This document shows, piece by piece, positions 12,041 to 25,903 of a stretch of 64,000 bases of DNA. A program made the translations under genes and the position numbers. Within the stretch, counting starts at the first letter, position 1. The number at the start of each line of letters is the position of its first letter. The DNA is taken from assembly GCA_944470555.2 (NCBI GenBank), contig OX104127.1:159749276-159813275 (forward strand). Direction: 5' to 3'. The notes below the pieces were generated by a model. That model saw nothing but the letters and a program-made list of their open reading frames with translations, searched no databases and was not told where the DNA came from. This stretch comes from Heterobilharzia americana. Its lineage: Eukaryota > Platyhelminthes > Trematoda > Strigeidida > Schistosomatidae.

Positions 12041-14500
12041 ATGGCCGAAGTGTGGACAGCTTAGTGGAAGATTTACTCTGTGTTGGGAATTTTAAATGGT
12101 TTTCTTTTCAACCAAAGTTTTCGGCATCGTTTTCCCCCAAAGTGCATTCAATACCGAAAGCACTTGACGGCGTTTCAACTCATGAGCTGAAAAGGTCGAC
12201 CGTTTTTAATCTTCTCAAGGCATCTCCAATACAGCCTGTTATTACACTATCATCTTTGTTGGTTGATTCCTCCCGGGATATGAAGCAGTGCAGGTTTCTA
12301 CGGTTACTATGTGAAGTTTTCACAGAGTCTGGGAGCTAGCTTTGTTGGTCACTATGTGCTTAAATGTTGCACTGTTTACAGATTATTCTGTGAGTCACTG
12401 CGTGACATAACCTACTCTGCCAATCACAACCACTATGATGAATTTATTCTTTAGTATCTTATCAGAGGATCTCCTGATGTCTTGTGTTCGTTTTGATGTA
12501 GATGAAGTGTGTTGAAGATCCCAGCTACAACAGAGTCGCGACCTGCAGAGGCTGTAGCTAGGATTGCCTTGACAACGACTCCATTGTGGCCAGTAATACT
12601 TGTCGGTGACCTATAAAACGCGTGTCGTGGGGGATTAGTTCCAACCGACATTGCCCCTATCTTTTCGCAGCTTCAAAAAACTTTATTTGTGAGGAGACCA
12701 CAGTATTGGAGGTTACGGAGCCTGGTGTGCTCGGATCACAAGCCTGTCTCCATGTGACAACCCTCAAAAGGGGTTATCGTGGTGGTTTCCGTCTATCTTC
12801 CAACCCAGTGGATGTCCGTTTACTCTCACACAGCCGCAATGCGCCTTTCACACGAATTTTTACTCCGTACTAGGTTTTTACAGTTTCTGTGGGTAACTGA
12901 TGGGTCAAATCAGATAGTGGGTTATCCAAGAGTACTGATTTTGGAACCCTGCGTTCTTTGAAAGGAATGTGTTATCCTGGTTCGATCCGATATTTCAGGT
13001 TTTGTTGTGGAATAACGCAGCTAAGGCTCTGGTTTTAAACAACAGTATTTTTTCCAAACCAGAAGTTCGATGAGTTCACCCCATATTTGGGTCTATTTTT
13101 GCTTTTGCCAGGACGCTGATAGCCCTCCTTGGTTCCAAGTTTGGAGTAATTTAATAATGCTGATGTTATAACCTTTATCCAGTTTTCCAGAACACCTAGT
13201 GTCGACTTTTCTACCTCTTTTTATCTTTTTTAGCAGTGATAGGTAAATAGCAGAAGTTTAGAAGGCAGAGCTGATGTTGACTGGTTCAGGCTGGCATGCA
13301 ACGTGGCACCCGAGGCGAATGGCTTCGCGACATTTGCCCAGATTTGGGTCAATCTGAGCATACTTAACTCAGCAACCCTGGTCGCAAGTGGCATTGTCGT
13401 CTGTGTAGAGCTTAATTTGGACTTTTTCTTAAGAACATCACTCACGTGGTAACCGATATCAGAAGAAACTGATAACAAGCTGAAAAACTCGAAGGTAGTG
13501 CCTAGTAATGAGGGCTGTTGGGTTCAGCAGTCTGCCAACAGAAACACTGCTGAAGTTACCGTACAACAGCAAAGGGCTGGTTTCACTGAATACATGACAT
13601 ACCTAAGTGGTGCAGCAACGACTGTCCCACAGTCCTTCAGCAGGATTTTATGGCCATCAGATGAAGCCAGAAATTCAACGGTTAAATCTGGTCGGGAAGC
13701 TCAAGAAGCAGCACGAAAATCCGTTGTGCGAAACAAAATGCTCGGTCTTCAACTTCAGTCAAACCCACTGGATTCGGGAAGTTGGGGAGCACTATGAACA
13801 ACCTCGAACTGAGTAGCATGGAAACAAAGACATCCAAGACTAAGTGTGCAGTGCAGATGAATCACCAGCAAATTATGCAGGTCACTCACAAACTTGTCAA
13901 ACAAGCGAATGAGTTACGTGGGATAGAGGTCGTGGCGGAAGATGAAGCTGACGCTCGGCAAAAAAGCCAAAGCATCAGGTTGACAAGATATATCACTACC
14001 TGAAAGGATTCTGTAACCATCATAAAACTACTGGGGAATCCTGATCTCCCATTTATACTTCAGGATAAGAAGGACAGGATTCTGTGGGAAAACATATACA
14101 GCAACCCCAGCCTGAACTAACCAAGGCCAGTAGCTCCAAGTACGCTCTCATGTGATCCCGGTTCAACTAATAAGGATAAGCCCCTATACTTCAAGTTTTC
14201 ATTCTCCAACTCAGATGATTTTTAGGAAGCGCTGTTTGCACCCCATGTGCTAAAAAACAAAGAGGAAGCACTGGATACCATCAGCTATGCCACTTTTTGA
14301 GGAAGTGGCTATTGGAAAGCTCTCAGGGGAAAGGAATCTGGAAATACAAGGAATGCTCAGAAGTCCAGGTTTCGAGGATGTCCACTGCGATTCCTGTTGG
14401 TAGGAATTCCCTAAGAATACTACATGCCATAAATGCGGTACGTTTGAAAATGTGTCACATTTTAACCTGATTTCGTAAGTGTATCATAACTTTGTTATTA
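12041..14500 (+). mobile_element. Probable 5' region and ORF1 start of CR1-A, strongly decayed
   Basis: Short overlapping open frames (12052-12339, 13498-13797, 13782-14003) run in the same direction as the recognisable LINE parts downstream. GC content is higher than in the flanks, as in the other CR1 copies. I cannot align it to a family from memory; assignment to CR1-A is by position and composition only. Confidence 0.35.
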
Positions 14501-14530
14501 ACGTCGTCATAAAGCTATTTTGGTTTTCAG

Positions 14531-16860
14531 ATGACTGGTCACACATCGGGTGTGCAATCAGATATAGTTAATGAATGTAAAAACTCGCCGACAACTATCT
14601 GTGGAACAGTGCATCAACAGCGCCCAAATGTTGTTAACGCCAAAAACACAAATGAGTCAGCTTATACTCCAGTTATGCTCAAGAGAAAAAGCACTACGTT
14701 AGATACGTCAGTCAATTTTAATAACAATGGAAACAACCATGTAGGTTCAACATGTAATAAGGCGGCAACAACAAATGTTGTAGCAGATGTACGCTTAGTG
14801 GAAGCTCCGCGTCTTTTGTAAGACAACCAAACTTCAGCCACAAAGTGTGACATTATCACTCCTTCCAGAAACCGAAAGCCTGGAGTCCCCTATAAAGGAA
14901 CCAGGAAGAGAAATGCGCGAACTGAAGGATTACAAGCAGATTAATGCACCACAAGAAAATATGAAATGTCTGAAGTGTCACCCCAGCTGGATGAAATTGA
15001 GGCTCAGATCAGCAACCTCTTGCCAATGGGCATATTGACGCATGGTAGACATATTGATGAGATTGAGGTCAAAACACTAACCAAGGTAGATCGCCTGGTA
15101 AACCTTATCACCACTGAGGTAAGTAAGTAAGGGACTTGCACTTAAATTGAACGCAGTGGTTTGTAACGTCCCTGACAAGAAAAAATTGAGGGCGGTACGG
15201 GAGTTTTTGCTTAGAACAGCAAAAATGAATGACGTTCATGCAAAATGTTCTCTACTAAAAAGGAGCCGGGAGGAGCACTACTGTCCTATACGCTTTCAGC
15301 TTAAATCACAGATAGAAGCGGAAACATTCGTCACAGCAGAATCTGTCTTGGCAGACAACACTGCCTTGACAGGAATAAAGATGGCTCTTGATAGACAGTA
15401 GTGGAAAGGCAGGTATACGATTTTCCTCATAGACCAGACGATCAAAACGCTTCGAGGCCACAACATACTAGGGCGGTATATATATCTCCCACAACATATC
15501 CACACCTATGATCTCTCTTTCCTTAAACCCTTCCAAGTCGAATATACGGAAAACTGCGTCGACCATCGTGGAGACGGAAGACTGCGAATTGCACGATTTG
15601 ACTTAACCACCTGAAATTGTAGATCTAGACGTATCCACAGAAAGCCCCAAAACAAAACCTGAAACCGCACCAAACGTCACGGAATTCTTACTGTGGTCTG
15701 CTGGAGGCCTGATGTCCACCATCCACACCAGCCTAGGCCCTAGGAGATCGGCCACTCGATGTGTAACCGGTAAACCAATGCTCACGTGGAATCCAACACG
15801 CAGAGACGGATGCAGGAAGCATACAGTTATCCGAAATGATCCTGTAATCCTTCTGGAACTGACAGAAGTATGAACAGTGGCCCAATCAAAAAGATTCTTT
15901 GTACCAAGCTACGTCCCGGTAGTAACGCAAGCACAAACGGACGCCACAACAACGCAACCCTATTGCTTACTTATGGGAAGAGCCAACATCAAGCCACCTG
16001 TGATAGAAGTTGAGCGGAGTGCCTTGGGAGGAAACTTTGGTTGCCTGCATGGAACTAGCTTACTGGGAAACGGCCCCTAAACCAGATATAAAGCCAGCTA
16101 TGTCCGTTGTGAGTTTTGTTGAAATTCAGTCACTGGTAAGGAATACAGTGCAGAAAAGAGGCTTACAACAACCGCAAAAGCGTGACGGTCTTTTATACAT
16201 TACACCCCTACCAGCTGCAGCTTTGGCCAAACAACTGTTGGGGATGTTGAAGCTCCTTTCTCCGAACTGCTAATCGTAGTGCCATCGGAGGAACAGAAAA
16301 GACACAAAAGTCCTAGCAGCCAACCACCCAAGTGGCGTCAACGGATGCGAAAACACAACAGGTTCATTGAGTCCTTCGAGCGATATCACAAGCCCTACAC
16401 ATTCACCAATACCCACCCTCAATGGAACAGATTCAGATGCGAGAGACTGCGCTTGCAAGAGATCAAACTCTGTGTATGTGGATACGAAATGCACATTGAA
16501 CGCCTTAAATAAAAGCATAACTCTATTCTCCATGGAACGTACATCTGCTCCCCCACATGATCATAAGATCATATGCTGGGACTTTAACCTACCCGAAATT
16601 AAGTGGGATTCAATTACTGGTCCGGCTAGGTATGATGACTTTTTCCATAAACTGGCTATTTTTGGATGCAAGCAAATTGTTACTACTCCTACAAAAGGTT
16701 ACAATGTATTGAACTTGATATTTTGCCACAACATAGTTCCCATTTTGAAAAATGTTGGCTCCAAGTTCCCAGGAAGTGATCATAAAACGGTATTGTACGC
16801 ACCACCACTTCCTGAAACTAGCACTTCAGTTAGTACTTCAGCTCCACACCAATAGTATAT
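14531..16860 (+). mobile_element. CR1-A: ORF1 and endonuclease remnants
   Basis: At 15147-15401 an RRM-like ORF1 piece reads AVVCNVPDKKKLRAVREFLL, later CPIRFQLKSQIEAETF and MALDR. It lines up with the ORF1 of CR1-B at 17833 (AVAYNVQDTI, then CPILLKFTTSYDAEEF). At 16560-16800 the end of an apurinic-type endonuclease is visible: IICWDFNLPEIKWD, LNLIFCHNIVPI, and GSDHKTVLY, the family's GDFN and SDH blocks. In the first block the glycine is a tryptophan (WDFN). No reverse transcriptase follows; about 16870-17420 is unreadable to me. ORF1 binds element RNA in this family; ORF2 would nick and copy. The copy is inactive. Confidence 0.75.
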
Positions 16861-16869
16861 AGAGGCCAA

Positions 16870-17460
16870 GGTAGGACGGATTGGCAGTAGATGTGTCCAG
16901 TGATTAGGTGCATTGACTGGGATCATACGTCACCACCGCAGACCTCAAACTAGTCATCGACGTGTTTTGCTACAGCTCCAAAACCCGTCTCCATACTGTT
17001 GCCCTGTTGAAAGGCTTCAAAAATGCCTCCAAACAATGAGCCATATATACCTCCCAGTGCCTGCAGAACGTTATGCTGACGCACCACAAGGCAGACATCA
17101 CTACCTCGATGCATTTAGGTTAATTCTTGGTGTTCTTAACTTTATCTCTCATGGCCATGATGTACACTTGAAGAATGAGAGGAGTAATACGCTAGCTAGC
17201 TCATCTAGAGTACATGCCCCCTCAGCACTTTTTAGGGGGCGATCGAATTGCACAGGACGCGAAATTGCTCTTCCTATCCATGACACCAAGGCCTATAATA
17301 ATTCAGTGGATATGTGTGGAATATTCAGAGACTTATTTGCATTTGGTTATCTGTAACTTACAAATCTTTCTCGTGATACCACTACTGTCTGAACTACTAA
17401 AAGCCATTCTTCTACCCCACTAACGACAATAAATGCGATTGAACTCACATGCCCCAATAT
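16870..17460. other. Unassigned LINE-adjacent segment
   Basis: A 147-codon frame at 16913-17356 has no recognisable motif. It could be decayed CR1-A sequence between endonuclease and RT. Confidence 0.3.
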
Positions 17461-17759
17461 TCACCGAGCCATCAGGATACTAAAATGCTGCGGCAGTGCT
17501 GGCACAAGGGAGTGTCATCACATTTCTCTAAATTTGGTGGCCCTGGCATTTCATTATTATTACTTAAAGTATTTTCTCTGTCTTTGGGGTCTTTCACGTA
17601 ACCTTGCGTGTGGAAAACATCATTTATCCTACTTTGATATGAATGGAGTTGTGACCGAAACTCTAGAGCCTCATGTAATTCAGACCCTGACCAACCTACA
17701 TGTCTTACACTTCTCGTCAGGGCTAAAGACATTTATTGATGGTTAATAGTGACGTCGAG

Positions 17760-18450
17760 AAAAATAAAAAGGAAATAAGCAGTATTGAGCCCATGATGGT
17801 TAGAATCAAGGGTAGTTGGCTACTTCCAAACCTTGATATATCTAGTCCCAAACCATACTGAAGAAGCTGAAACCCCAAAAGACTACTTGGTAGCCGAGGT
17901 AATGAAAAGGCTGGCATCTTCTCAACAGGCAGTAGCATATAATGTCCAAGATACCATATCCTTGGACGTCGTCAAGAGAAGGGTATTAAACTCATCTGGC
18001 ATGACGGCTATGCACTGGGACCGTAAACGCCTCCGCAAGAAAGCGGCACGGTTGAGTTGCCCTATCCTCCTCAAGTTCACCACCTCATACGATGCCGAGG
18101 AGTTCATTGACTATCAGGATCATATAAGACTAAGCAGCGATTTTAAGACCATTGCAGCCGTAAAGGACAAAACCCCATATCGGCGCAGAAAACAGAAGAG
18201 AAAAAATCCCACCACTTCAACGCATGCAAACTCTGAAGGCACTACATGTATTGAGATGCAGTCGGATGATGCTACTAGTACCAGTAGTCCTACCAGCCCT
18301 TCTGGTAGTAAACCACTCTCAAGCAGACCTGGGCGTAATTAAACCGGATTCCTTGGTTGCTCATGAAATCCCAACTATCGGCACCAGCTTCCCTGAGGTA
18401 GCCGTCGTTAAAAAACCCTTCAGTTGACAGTGATTTTACTAAACACAGAC
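17760..18450 (+). pseudogene. CR1-B ORF1 (RRM-like RNA-binding protein)
   Basis: The 169-codon open frame 17833-18342 contains AYNVQDTISLDVVKRRVL (about residues 35-52) and, about 35 residues later, CPILLKFTTSYDAEEF. This is the spacing of the RNP-like strands in CR1-clade ORF1 proteins. Next comes a basic, serine-rich tail (KRKNPTTSTH, then SSPTSPSGSK). It probably coats element RNA. It is upstream of, and co-directional with, the CR1-B endonuclease. It has no clear start codon context and is likely truncated. Confidence 0.65.
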
Positions 18451-18879
18451 CTGCCGGTTGAACCATAAACTTTGGACCTACGGAGCTCTCGAAAAAGTCA
18501 TTTTTAAGCGCATTTTGTCTAACGATGGTGAAGAATACTTCGTAGACGACATAGCTGCTGTAGACGAAACAGCTGCTGGATCCATGGAAGGTGGGGGATC
18601 TTGCGGAGAAAACCCACCCAACTCCAACCTTTAGGAAGGGATACTACATTAACTCGGAGGCATCCGACACAGGACGGTACCTCAGATCACGTTTTCTCAG
18701 CCATAAGGGCCCCTACTGGATGCCATGAGACACAAAAAGTTCATGTCATACATGTCACATATACCCCAATCTAACCTACATCGGCACCCGGATGACCCCA
18801 ACCAGCACTATGGGAATTCATATACTTACTCCTCTGCTATCATCCCTACTTTCTAGCCTCATCAAAATGCTTTTCCGTT

Positions 18880-20105
18880 CTCGCACAAAACGTCCTACCC
18901 ATGGTTTATAGGAACGTCTCACCCCCCAGAATTACAAGCTTGGAGCTACCGTACTCGACTTACACTGATCGTAAACCAAGCTGTACGTCACCGGCAAGAA
19001 GGAACAGCGCATCAACTACGTACATGTTCCCTCGGAAAGTGGGTGACCATAAATCGTTGGACGATAAAACTTTACCGGTGATGTCACCATTCGCCACTAC
19101 TGAGTCTCATCATGTCAGTAACAAAAGTAGCACACCGTCTAACGAACTAAGTACACGAAACTTCCCCAACCGGCTATGCGTGCGAGATATCGCAAAACAT
19201 CTCGCAAGTCATAGTAACCTTTTCACACCTGCACTCATCAATGTACGGTCGTCGCAGAAGAAAATTTCTGACTGGAGAAGGACAGTTTTGCTAACTAAAC
19301 CCACAGCAATATTTGTCACTGAATCATGATGCCCTACCTCAGTTCCTGACGTAGACCCGTGCATAGATGCTGATACCCTTTATCGCACTAACCGGGATCA
19401 TAAGTATGGAGGAGGTCACCTGGTTTATATATGTAGTCTTGCCGCAGCTAGTGATGCTGAAGACGGCACATTAAAGGGTCTGCCTGGTTCAATATGGGTT
19501 ATTATAAACGGTACTAACCGTAAGATCCTCGTAGGGTGTGTTTGTAGAACGCCATATTCATCGGGGAAAACCGATGAGCCTAATGCTGAATAATTTTCCC
19601 GCGCTGCACTCCTCAGTGTTGACTTCAAACTGATTGCGCGAAACTTTAACCTGACTGAAGTCAGCTGGGAAACCGGTTGTAGCCCACAACACTACGACGA
19701 AATGCTAACTGTTTTAGAGTTCCATGGATGGAAACAATATGTTCACTCACCCACACTTAGGGACACTACACTGCAACTAGTCTTTTGCCACGACGTCGTC
19801 CCAGTTAGCATATACGTTGGTGGCGAACTCGCTAACAGCAGCCACAGAATGGTTTCCCGTTGCCCACCAATCTTCCCTCTTCGTGAGGAGAACAAGGAAC
19901 CCATAAGAAATATCTTGTGTCGTAGCCACAAAAGTGTAGGGCGGGAGGCATTCATCAAGTTCCTCAGGTGCAGCTCATGGGATGAGTACTTCACAACAGC
20001 CCCACCAACAAAGCCACTTTCGTTTTTATGTAGAAATATAGTGCCGTGCACAGATTTCGTTACTCCCGTGACAGCAGTTGTGGTGAAGAAGAATGAAGAC
20101 TAGCA
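18880..20105 (+). pseudogene. CR1-B ORF2 endonuclease domain
   Basis: Open stretches 18901-19329, about 19360-19590, and 19620-20103 together read as an apurinic/apyrimidinic-type endonuclease. Visible blocks are INVRSSQKKISDW followed by TKPTAIFVTES near 19240-19325 (the N-terminal NVRS and TETW-like blocks), then VIINGTNRKILVGCVCRTPY near 19497-19557, ARNFNLTEVSWE in the GDFN position near 19637, and SSHRMV in the SDH position near 19840, with aspartate replaced by serine. In CR1 elements this domain nicks the target DNA. It is broken by a stop near 19329 and another near 19590. The reverse transcriptase that should follow is absent, because RTE-I sequence begins at about 20185. Confidence 0.8.
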
Positions 20106-20184
20106 CGTTCCTCACACACTCCGCAACAAATCACAGAAACTATCTGTGCTATATCATACCTCTAAAGACTTTCTGGTGTCACCC

Positions 20185-23160
20185 TCCATCTAGGAATCTG
20201 CGAAAGAAGATGGAATAAAAGTGGACTCTGCAAACTCTTATATGGAGGATCGACAATCTACTCCGATATTGCCACCCAGACGACAACCGCTAGCACACTG
20301 GGGTTAGTAGTGGCTATCATAATGTCCCCAGCAGCGTCGAAAGCTCTCATGCAGTGGGAACCAACCTCCACCGTGATCATAACAGTAAACTCTAACTAAA
20401 AAGGAAGGAAAGCCACGATCACTCAGTGCTGCGCACCTACAAATAATACGGATCAAGAGAAGGAGGAGGAAGTCTACAGACAACTTCCCTCAGTAATGAA
20501 CAAGACTCCGGTTTGTGACATTAAAACTCTGATGAGCAGGGTGACATGAATGCCAAACTGGGAGCAGACGACTCAGGAGGAGAACCAATCATGGGTCAAG
20601 AAGCACTCAGTGAAGTGATGGGGAATGGAGAACTGATCGCAGACTTCTGTGCATTTACTGATTTGGTGATCGGAGGCAGCGCGTTCAAACACAAGGATAT
20701 TCACAAAGTGATGTGGATTTCACCAGATGGACATGCCAAAAATCGGGTCGATTTCATCTCTGTCTGAAGAAAGTGGAGACGCGGCCTACCGCAGGCAACA
20801 TCAAGAAGAGGAGCAGATGCAGATTGACACCATTCACTGTTTGGTGCAAGGAACCTTCAAAATCAAGATGAAAGCCGTCAAAGAACCTGGTGATAGACCA
20901 CAGTTCAAGTTCAACACCTAGAACGGAAACTGAGGGATGAGACCCCCACGAACATCTTCGTGTCATAGGCCATCAGGATAAAATTAGAGATATCGGTCAA
21001 CATCCCAGAAGAAACCTGCGTGGAAGAAAACTGGAACTCTGTGAAATCAACGTGGGTGGAAACCTGCATAACCGTGTTAGGAAGGGGGAAGAAACAAGGC
21101 GTGGAATGGGTCTCGACGGATACATGCAAGCTGATAGAGGAGAGGAAGATGGTGAAACAGAAGACGAACCAGTGCAATGAAGGGATGAACAACAAAAAAA
21201 GAAACTGACTGCAACCTATAAAACACTACAATGAACAGAGAAGTGAAAGAGTGCGTTGAAAGACCGAAGACGCTTCTGCGACACGCTTGCAGGTGAAGCA
21301 GAACTGGCTGCATACGAGGAACACCCGACGACGTAATATCAAATAAGCAGGTTAGTTTCTGGGAGTGAAGAGATTAACACAGATGAAACCAAAGAAAGAT
21401 AGTGAAGGCAACTGAGTTAACACCTAAGAAGAGAAACAAAGGGAACGATGAGCTAATCACTTCAACATCCCTTGAATCGACCACCAACATCACTACCTGC
21501 AACTCGTCTGAAACCACCACCAGCAGCCTAGCCAAAGAGATATATGCGAGCACAGACCCTCCGAAAAAATCAGAAGTCCTGAAAGCCAGGGAAATAACAC
21601 GACAAGAAGATGGAATGCATCTAGAAGCAGTGAAAACAGAATCAAAGATGCCAGCGGTGAACATCATCACACCACACCACTACTGCAGAAGGTTTGGGAG
21701 GGAGGGAGGAAGGAAAGGTACCTGCTGGTTGGATGAAGGGCTACCTTTTCAAACTCTTTAGCAAGGGCTACCTAATTGTTTGCAAGAAATGGGGTGGAAT
21801 AATACTCCTGTCCACACCAAGCAAAACATTAAGCACAATGATCCAAGACAGACCAAAATATGCTCTACATTCAAAATCAAGACCGCCACAAGTTGGCTGG
21901 CCGGCTTCAGGAAAAACAAATCACCTGCGGATCAAATCGCAGCTCTACGCTTCGCATCATGACAGAGCAGGGTACAGAATGGAAGAATACCGACAATTTG
22001 CCTCAACTCCGTCAACTTTGGAAGGGCCTTCGATGGCGTCGACCGAGAAGTAATTTGGCAGGCAGCTGCTTCAGCCCTGCGGTTTTACTAGCACAAACCT
22101 TAATTAACCTCACTCGAGTGCAGCTATGTGACGATCCTACATGCCAAGTGATTCACAGTACAAAAGCTCAGTGAAGTCTTTAAAGTGAAGACAGGAGTGA
22201 GAAGGGGCTGGCGCCTACTGTCGCCGATCACCATTCAGACTGTGGTTGACTGAACTGGACCGGATCACCTAAGACACAATGAACAGCCGTGAGAAGATGG
22301 GCAAACGCTGTTTGACCAGTGTAGAGACCCTACAAAATTTGAACTTCGCTAAGGATGATGATATGTGTATAACCTCTACACACAAAAATTCGAAGAACCA
22401 CAGACGAAAACTAACAAGTTGGCAGGAGAGGCGAGGTCAGTCAGCGAAGGGGAAACATCCTTCAACTAGAGGTGGAGAAGACATACGTGATTATGGTGAC
22501 CAACTAACAAGGTCCACCAATCACCATAGACGGTGGAAACCTGAAGGAAGGGGACACTTTCAACTACATACCTAAATACTTACAGGCCCAGTCACGTAAC
22601 TAAGCAGCATTGTCTCGACTACAGGTGGCACAGGCACAGATGAGGATGCCAAAGCAGCCAGGATCGGGAAGACAGCAGGATAGGCCTTCATTAAACTGAA
22701 ATTATCAGTGTGGATATCTGTTGCACCGCACCACATTCAGCATAGAGCGTGAACAGGATGCGGATTTTCAACACTAATGTCAGGTGCGTCAGTGCTTCTG
22801 CGTGGTGGCTCAGAACCTTGGGGCGTTGCGAAAAGCATTTCCAACAGACTTCAAACGTGTACCAACGCCTACCGCCTACGCTTTCTCGATAGTGAAGATC
22901 AGATGGTCAGAAGGAATAAGCAGCAAGGAACTCTGGCAGCGAACCGAGCAACAGCCTATCGTCCAATAAGTATACAGAAGAAGGTGGAGACGGATCGGGC
23001 ATATACTGAGAAGACGGCTTGGGGCCATCACGCGCCAGTCCGTCGAGTGGAGCCCAAAGGGGAAAAGACTTGTTGGGCGTTCGAATGTGAAACATAGGAG
23101 ATCGCGTGAGGAAGAAATGAGTGTTTATAGGTAGTCGCGGATCCAGGTTGAAAGTCAACG
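20185..23160 (+). mobile_element. RTE-I LINE, nearly full ORF (endonuclease, RT, C-terminal tail), degenerate
   Basis: Read in shifting frames. An endonuclease runs from LGICERRWNKSG near 20190, through CAPTNNTDQEKEEEVYRQL near 20430-20490 and NAKLGADDSGGEPIMGQE near 20549-20600, to SPDGHAKNRVDFIS near 20720-20762. The linker carries EPGDRPQFKFNT near 20885-20920. The RT fingers carry GYLFKLFSKGYLIVCKKW near 21738-21790 and LLSTPSKTLSTMI near 21808-21846. Motif A is AFDGVDREVIWQA near 22029-22068. The catalytic region reads NFAKDDDMCI near 22340-22370, an insertion in the usual FADD. The C-terminal tail is at 22740-23160. It sits directly downstream of the CR1-B endonuclease, consistent with insertion into that copy. 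Many stops; inactive. Confidence 0.85.
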
Positions 23161-23359
23161 GCTCAGTTTTGTACCTCTATCAACCAATCCACAGAAACCT
23201 TCGTTTGAGTTAGTTTCAGGCTCTCACTACCCACTTGCATCGAGACAGATCTCAGGGAGTTTTACTGAATCAGGTTTGAGCATGAACACTCACCACTGGC
23301 AATGGAATGTGAATACGTCACTCTGCGAAGACGCAGGCCACTGAATTTCAACCAACATC

Positions 23360-24330
23360 CTCAATGCTAAACTGAAAGCTTCTGGGTTACATCACTGTCA
23401 GGGTCGTGCGTATCAACTGCTAATGGGTCTGATCCTATGATTAAGGCAGCTATCCATTGTTTCCACACTTTCAACGGTTTTTTAAATGGTACCAGTTTTG
23501 TGGTAAACACAACTTGGAGAAGGGAAGAAGGGTGTGCAGGAAGACAAACGACACTTCTATGACGCATTGGCAGGTGACGTAGAGCAGGCGGCTTGTCGGA
23601 GATACCTGACAGCGGCATGTCAAACGACCAAAATACTACCTGTAGAGGGGTCAACACAGGTGAAAGCAATGAAAGATAGTGAGGGGAACTTAGCACCAAA
23701 AAGAAAAAACAAAGGAAACAATGTGCTGAACACTTCAAGAAACTTTCAAATCTACCACCACCCGCAAACGCAAAACTACCAGTGAACACAAGCCCTTCAA
23801 CACTCCGGAGTGCCACAGACCCTTATCAACCTCATTCAACAGCTATATGAGTTCGTCACATGCCAAGTAATTCGCAATGGAAAGCTAAGCGATGCTTTTG
23901 AAGCGAAGACAGAAGCAAGATAAGGTTACCGCCTACCAGCACCCATGACCTTCCTGGTTGTGGTGGACTGGATTATGTAAAAAACTGTGAGAAGATGGGC
24001 GTACGCTGCTTGACCGATGGAAAGACCCGGAAGATTTGGATTTCGCCGACTACTTGTGTCTAATGTCTTGAAGCACAAACTCAAAGATCTGCAGGCAGAA
24101 AACGACAAGTTGACAGGAGAGGCAGTGCCGCGAACGACAACAACAAGCACTAATAGCCATGAACAGGAGAAACCAAGAGGAGGCAGTCTCTTCCACCTAT
24201 GTAAGCAGCATCGTTCCAACTACAGGTGGCACAGGCACAGACGAGAGTGACAAAGCAGCCGGTATCGGGAAGACAACAAGATAGGTCTTCATTAAACCTC
24301 AATAATCAGTATAAAGGAGATTTCTTGCTA
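23360..24330 (+). mobile_element. RTE-I LINE fragment with large internal deletion
   Basis: The linker segment KRHFYDALAGDVEQAACRR at 23546-23602 is followed after about 270 bases by RT motifs near 23810-23940 and the catalytic region LDFADYLCLMS near 24035-24068, where the second catalytic aspartate is tyrosine. ENDKLTGEAV and the TGGTGTDES block follow up to 24280. RT fingers are missing. Confidence 0.8.
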
Positions 24331-25880
24331 CGTTACCTGGGCACCGGGGAGGTATTTAACGCAGATGAAGAAAAGTCACCACAATTTTGCGGGCAGCTCC
24401 TGAGGATCTCACCATATTGCCACATCACATAATCTACACGACCTCGAGTTAAACTTCTTTTCTCTAAACGTGTGTCTTGAGGAATACCGTGCTGATGAAC
24501 CTTCCAGCAGACTCACCTTAGCCAACGTCAGGCGGTTGGGTCACCTCGCATGGCTTGCCAGTAACGTACCAAGGGTGCCAATGATCTCACTATTTCATTA
24601 GTATTTTACCCCCGGTTTTCACCTCTTATTTGCTTCATTTGATTTACCCGCTTCGACATCCGATGTCGTCTTGGTAGATACACTCCTGCTCCCGACCCTT
24701 ATTGTTCGGGAAAGTCCCTCAGGAATCGTCTTTGTGGGAACGTGACAAACACAGAGGCCAAACGCTGACCATTCGCACTTGTAATGTACCTAGGAATTTA
24801 AGGCCAAAAAAGAACAAAATGGTGCAGCCGGATTGGAATAGTATATCTGAGATGTACCAAAATACCGATGTTTCCCAACCAACTGGCTGAAGGACCGACT
24901 ACAAGCAATGCGGCATAACACGATAACTCACCACACGGTATGGGTGCTTGAACATATGCCTTCGGCTTAGCGAGTCCAATGAAACGATGAAGAATGGTAT
25001 GAATGCTGAATTTCGTTGAACTCTAAGCTGTTGAATTTCGGGGTTTGTGTGCTACAGTCCTTTGCCCCATTCTTTTACTCCCACTGAGTCTTTAGAGATT
25101 GTCGCCAAGCAAGGCCGTAAATCCTCCCGGTGACCGTAAGTTGTCAACCAACTGAATTTCAAGTTGAACATACAATCTCACGGAAACGTACCCCACAAGA
25201 TTTAAAAGCAGAACGGGCGTCCCAAAAGCAAAACCGAAAAGCGAGAACTAAGATCCAAGAAAGAGATGATCCAGCTTAAAAGCTAACAGTTTCGCAGGAT
25301 TGGTGATGGATTTTTAGGTGCGGTAGCGACCACTTCATTCCAGAGATAGAGGGTGCGCACGGAATAGGATCAGATGGCGCGGACACCGGTGATCACAAGC
25401 TTTCAAATTATAATACTACAGTAATCGATATCCTTCAGAAAAATCTGCATCCTACAACTCTACACTCCCCGTTACCTTAGATTTAACGACAGACGAAAAT
25501 CACATCTGCAGTTTTCATGGGTGGTGGTTTAGATAACGTCTCGCTTTGTTCATCTCCAATCTAGAGACAATGCTACGGTGTTTATCACCGAAAAACAGCT
25601 GCGGACCATATCGTAACGGTGAGCGCAATTCAGTTAATCAACTGGACGCCAGGATTGCTGCCTACGATGGCACAATCATCTTCTTAACCCGGAAATACTT
25701 CCCGCTGGTGATTCGTAGTCATCCGAAACGTTTTCGGCTCTCTTCGGGGACCATTTGCCAATAAGTATCTTCCTTGATCTTTCCATACGCACTTACAGCG
25801 TTCGGTTGAAGTTGCTAATAAAGCGAGAGAAGTCGAGTGCCAAGTTTGCGTTGGTAAGCTACCTACCTTACGCCTTATTC
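24331..25880. other. Unassigned; possible LINE 5' region
   Basis: At 24747-24800 a short stretch reads RGQTLTIRTCNVPRNLRP, resembling the first strand (LTIGTWNVR) of a LINE endonuclease, but nothing downstream confirms it. The remainder holds only short uninformative frames. Confidence 0.35.
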
Positions 25881-25903
25881 TCTCCTTCACCGACATCAGT
25901 TGT

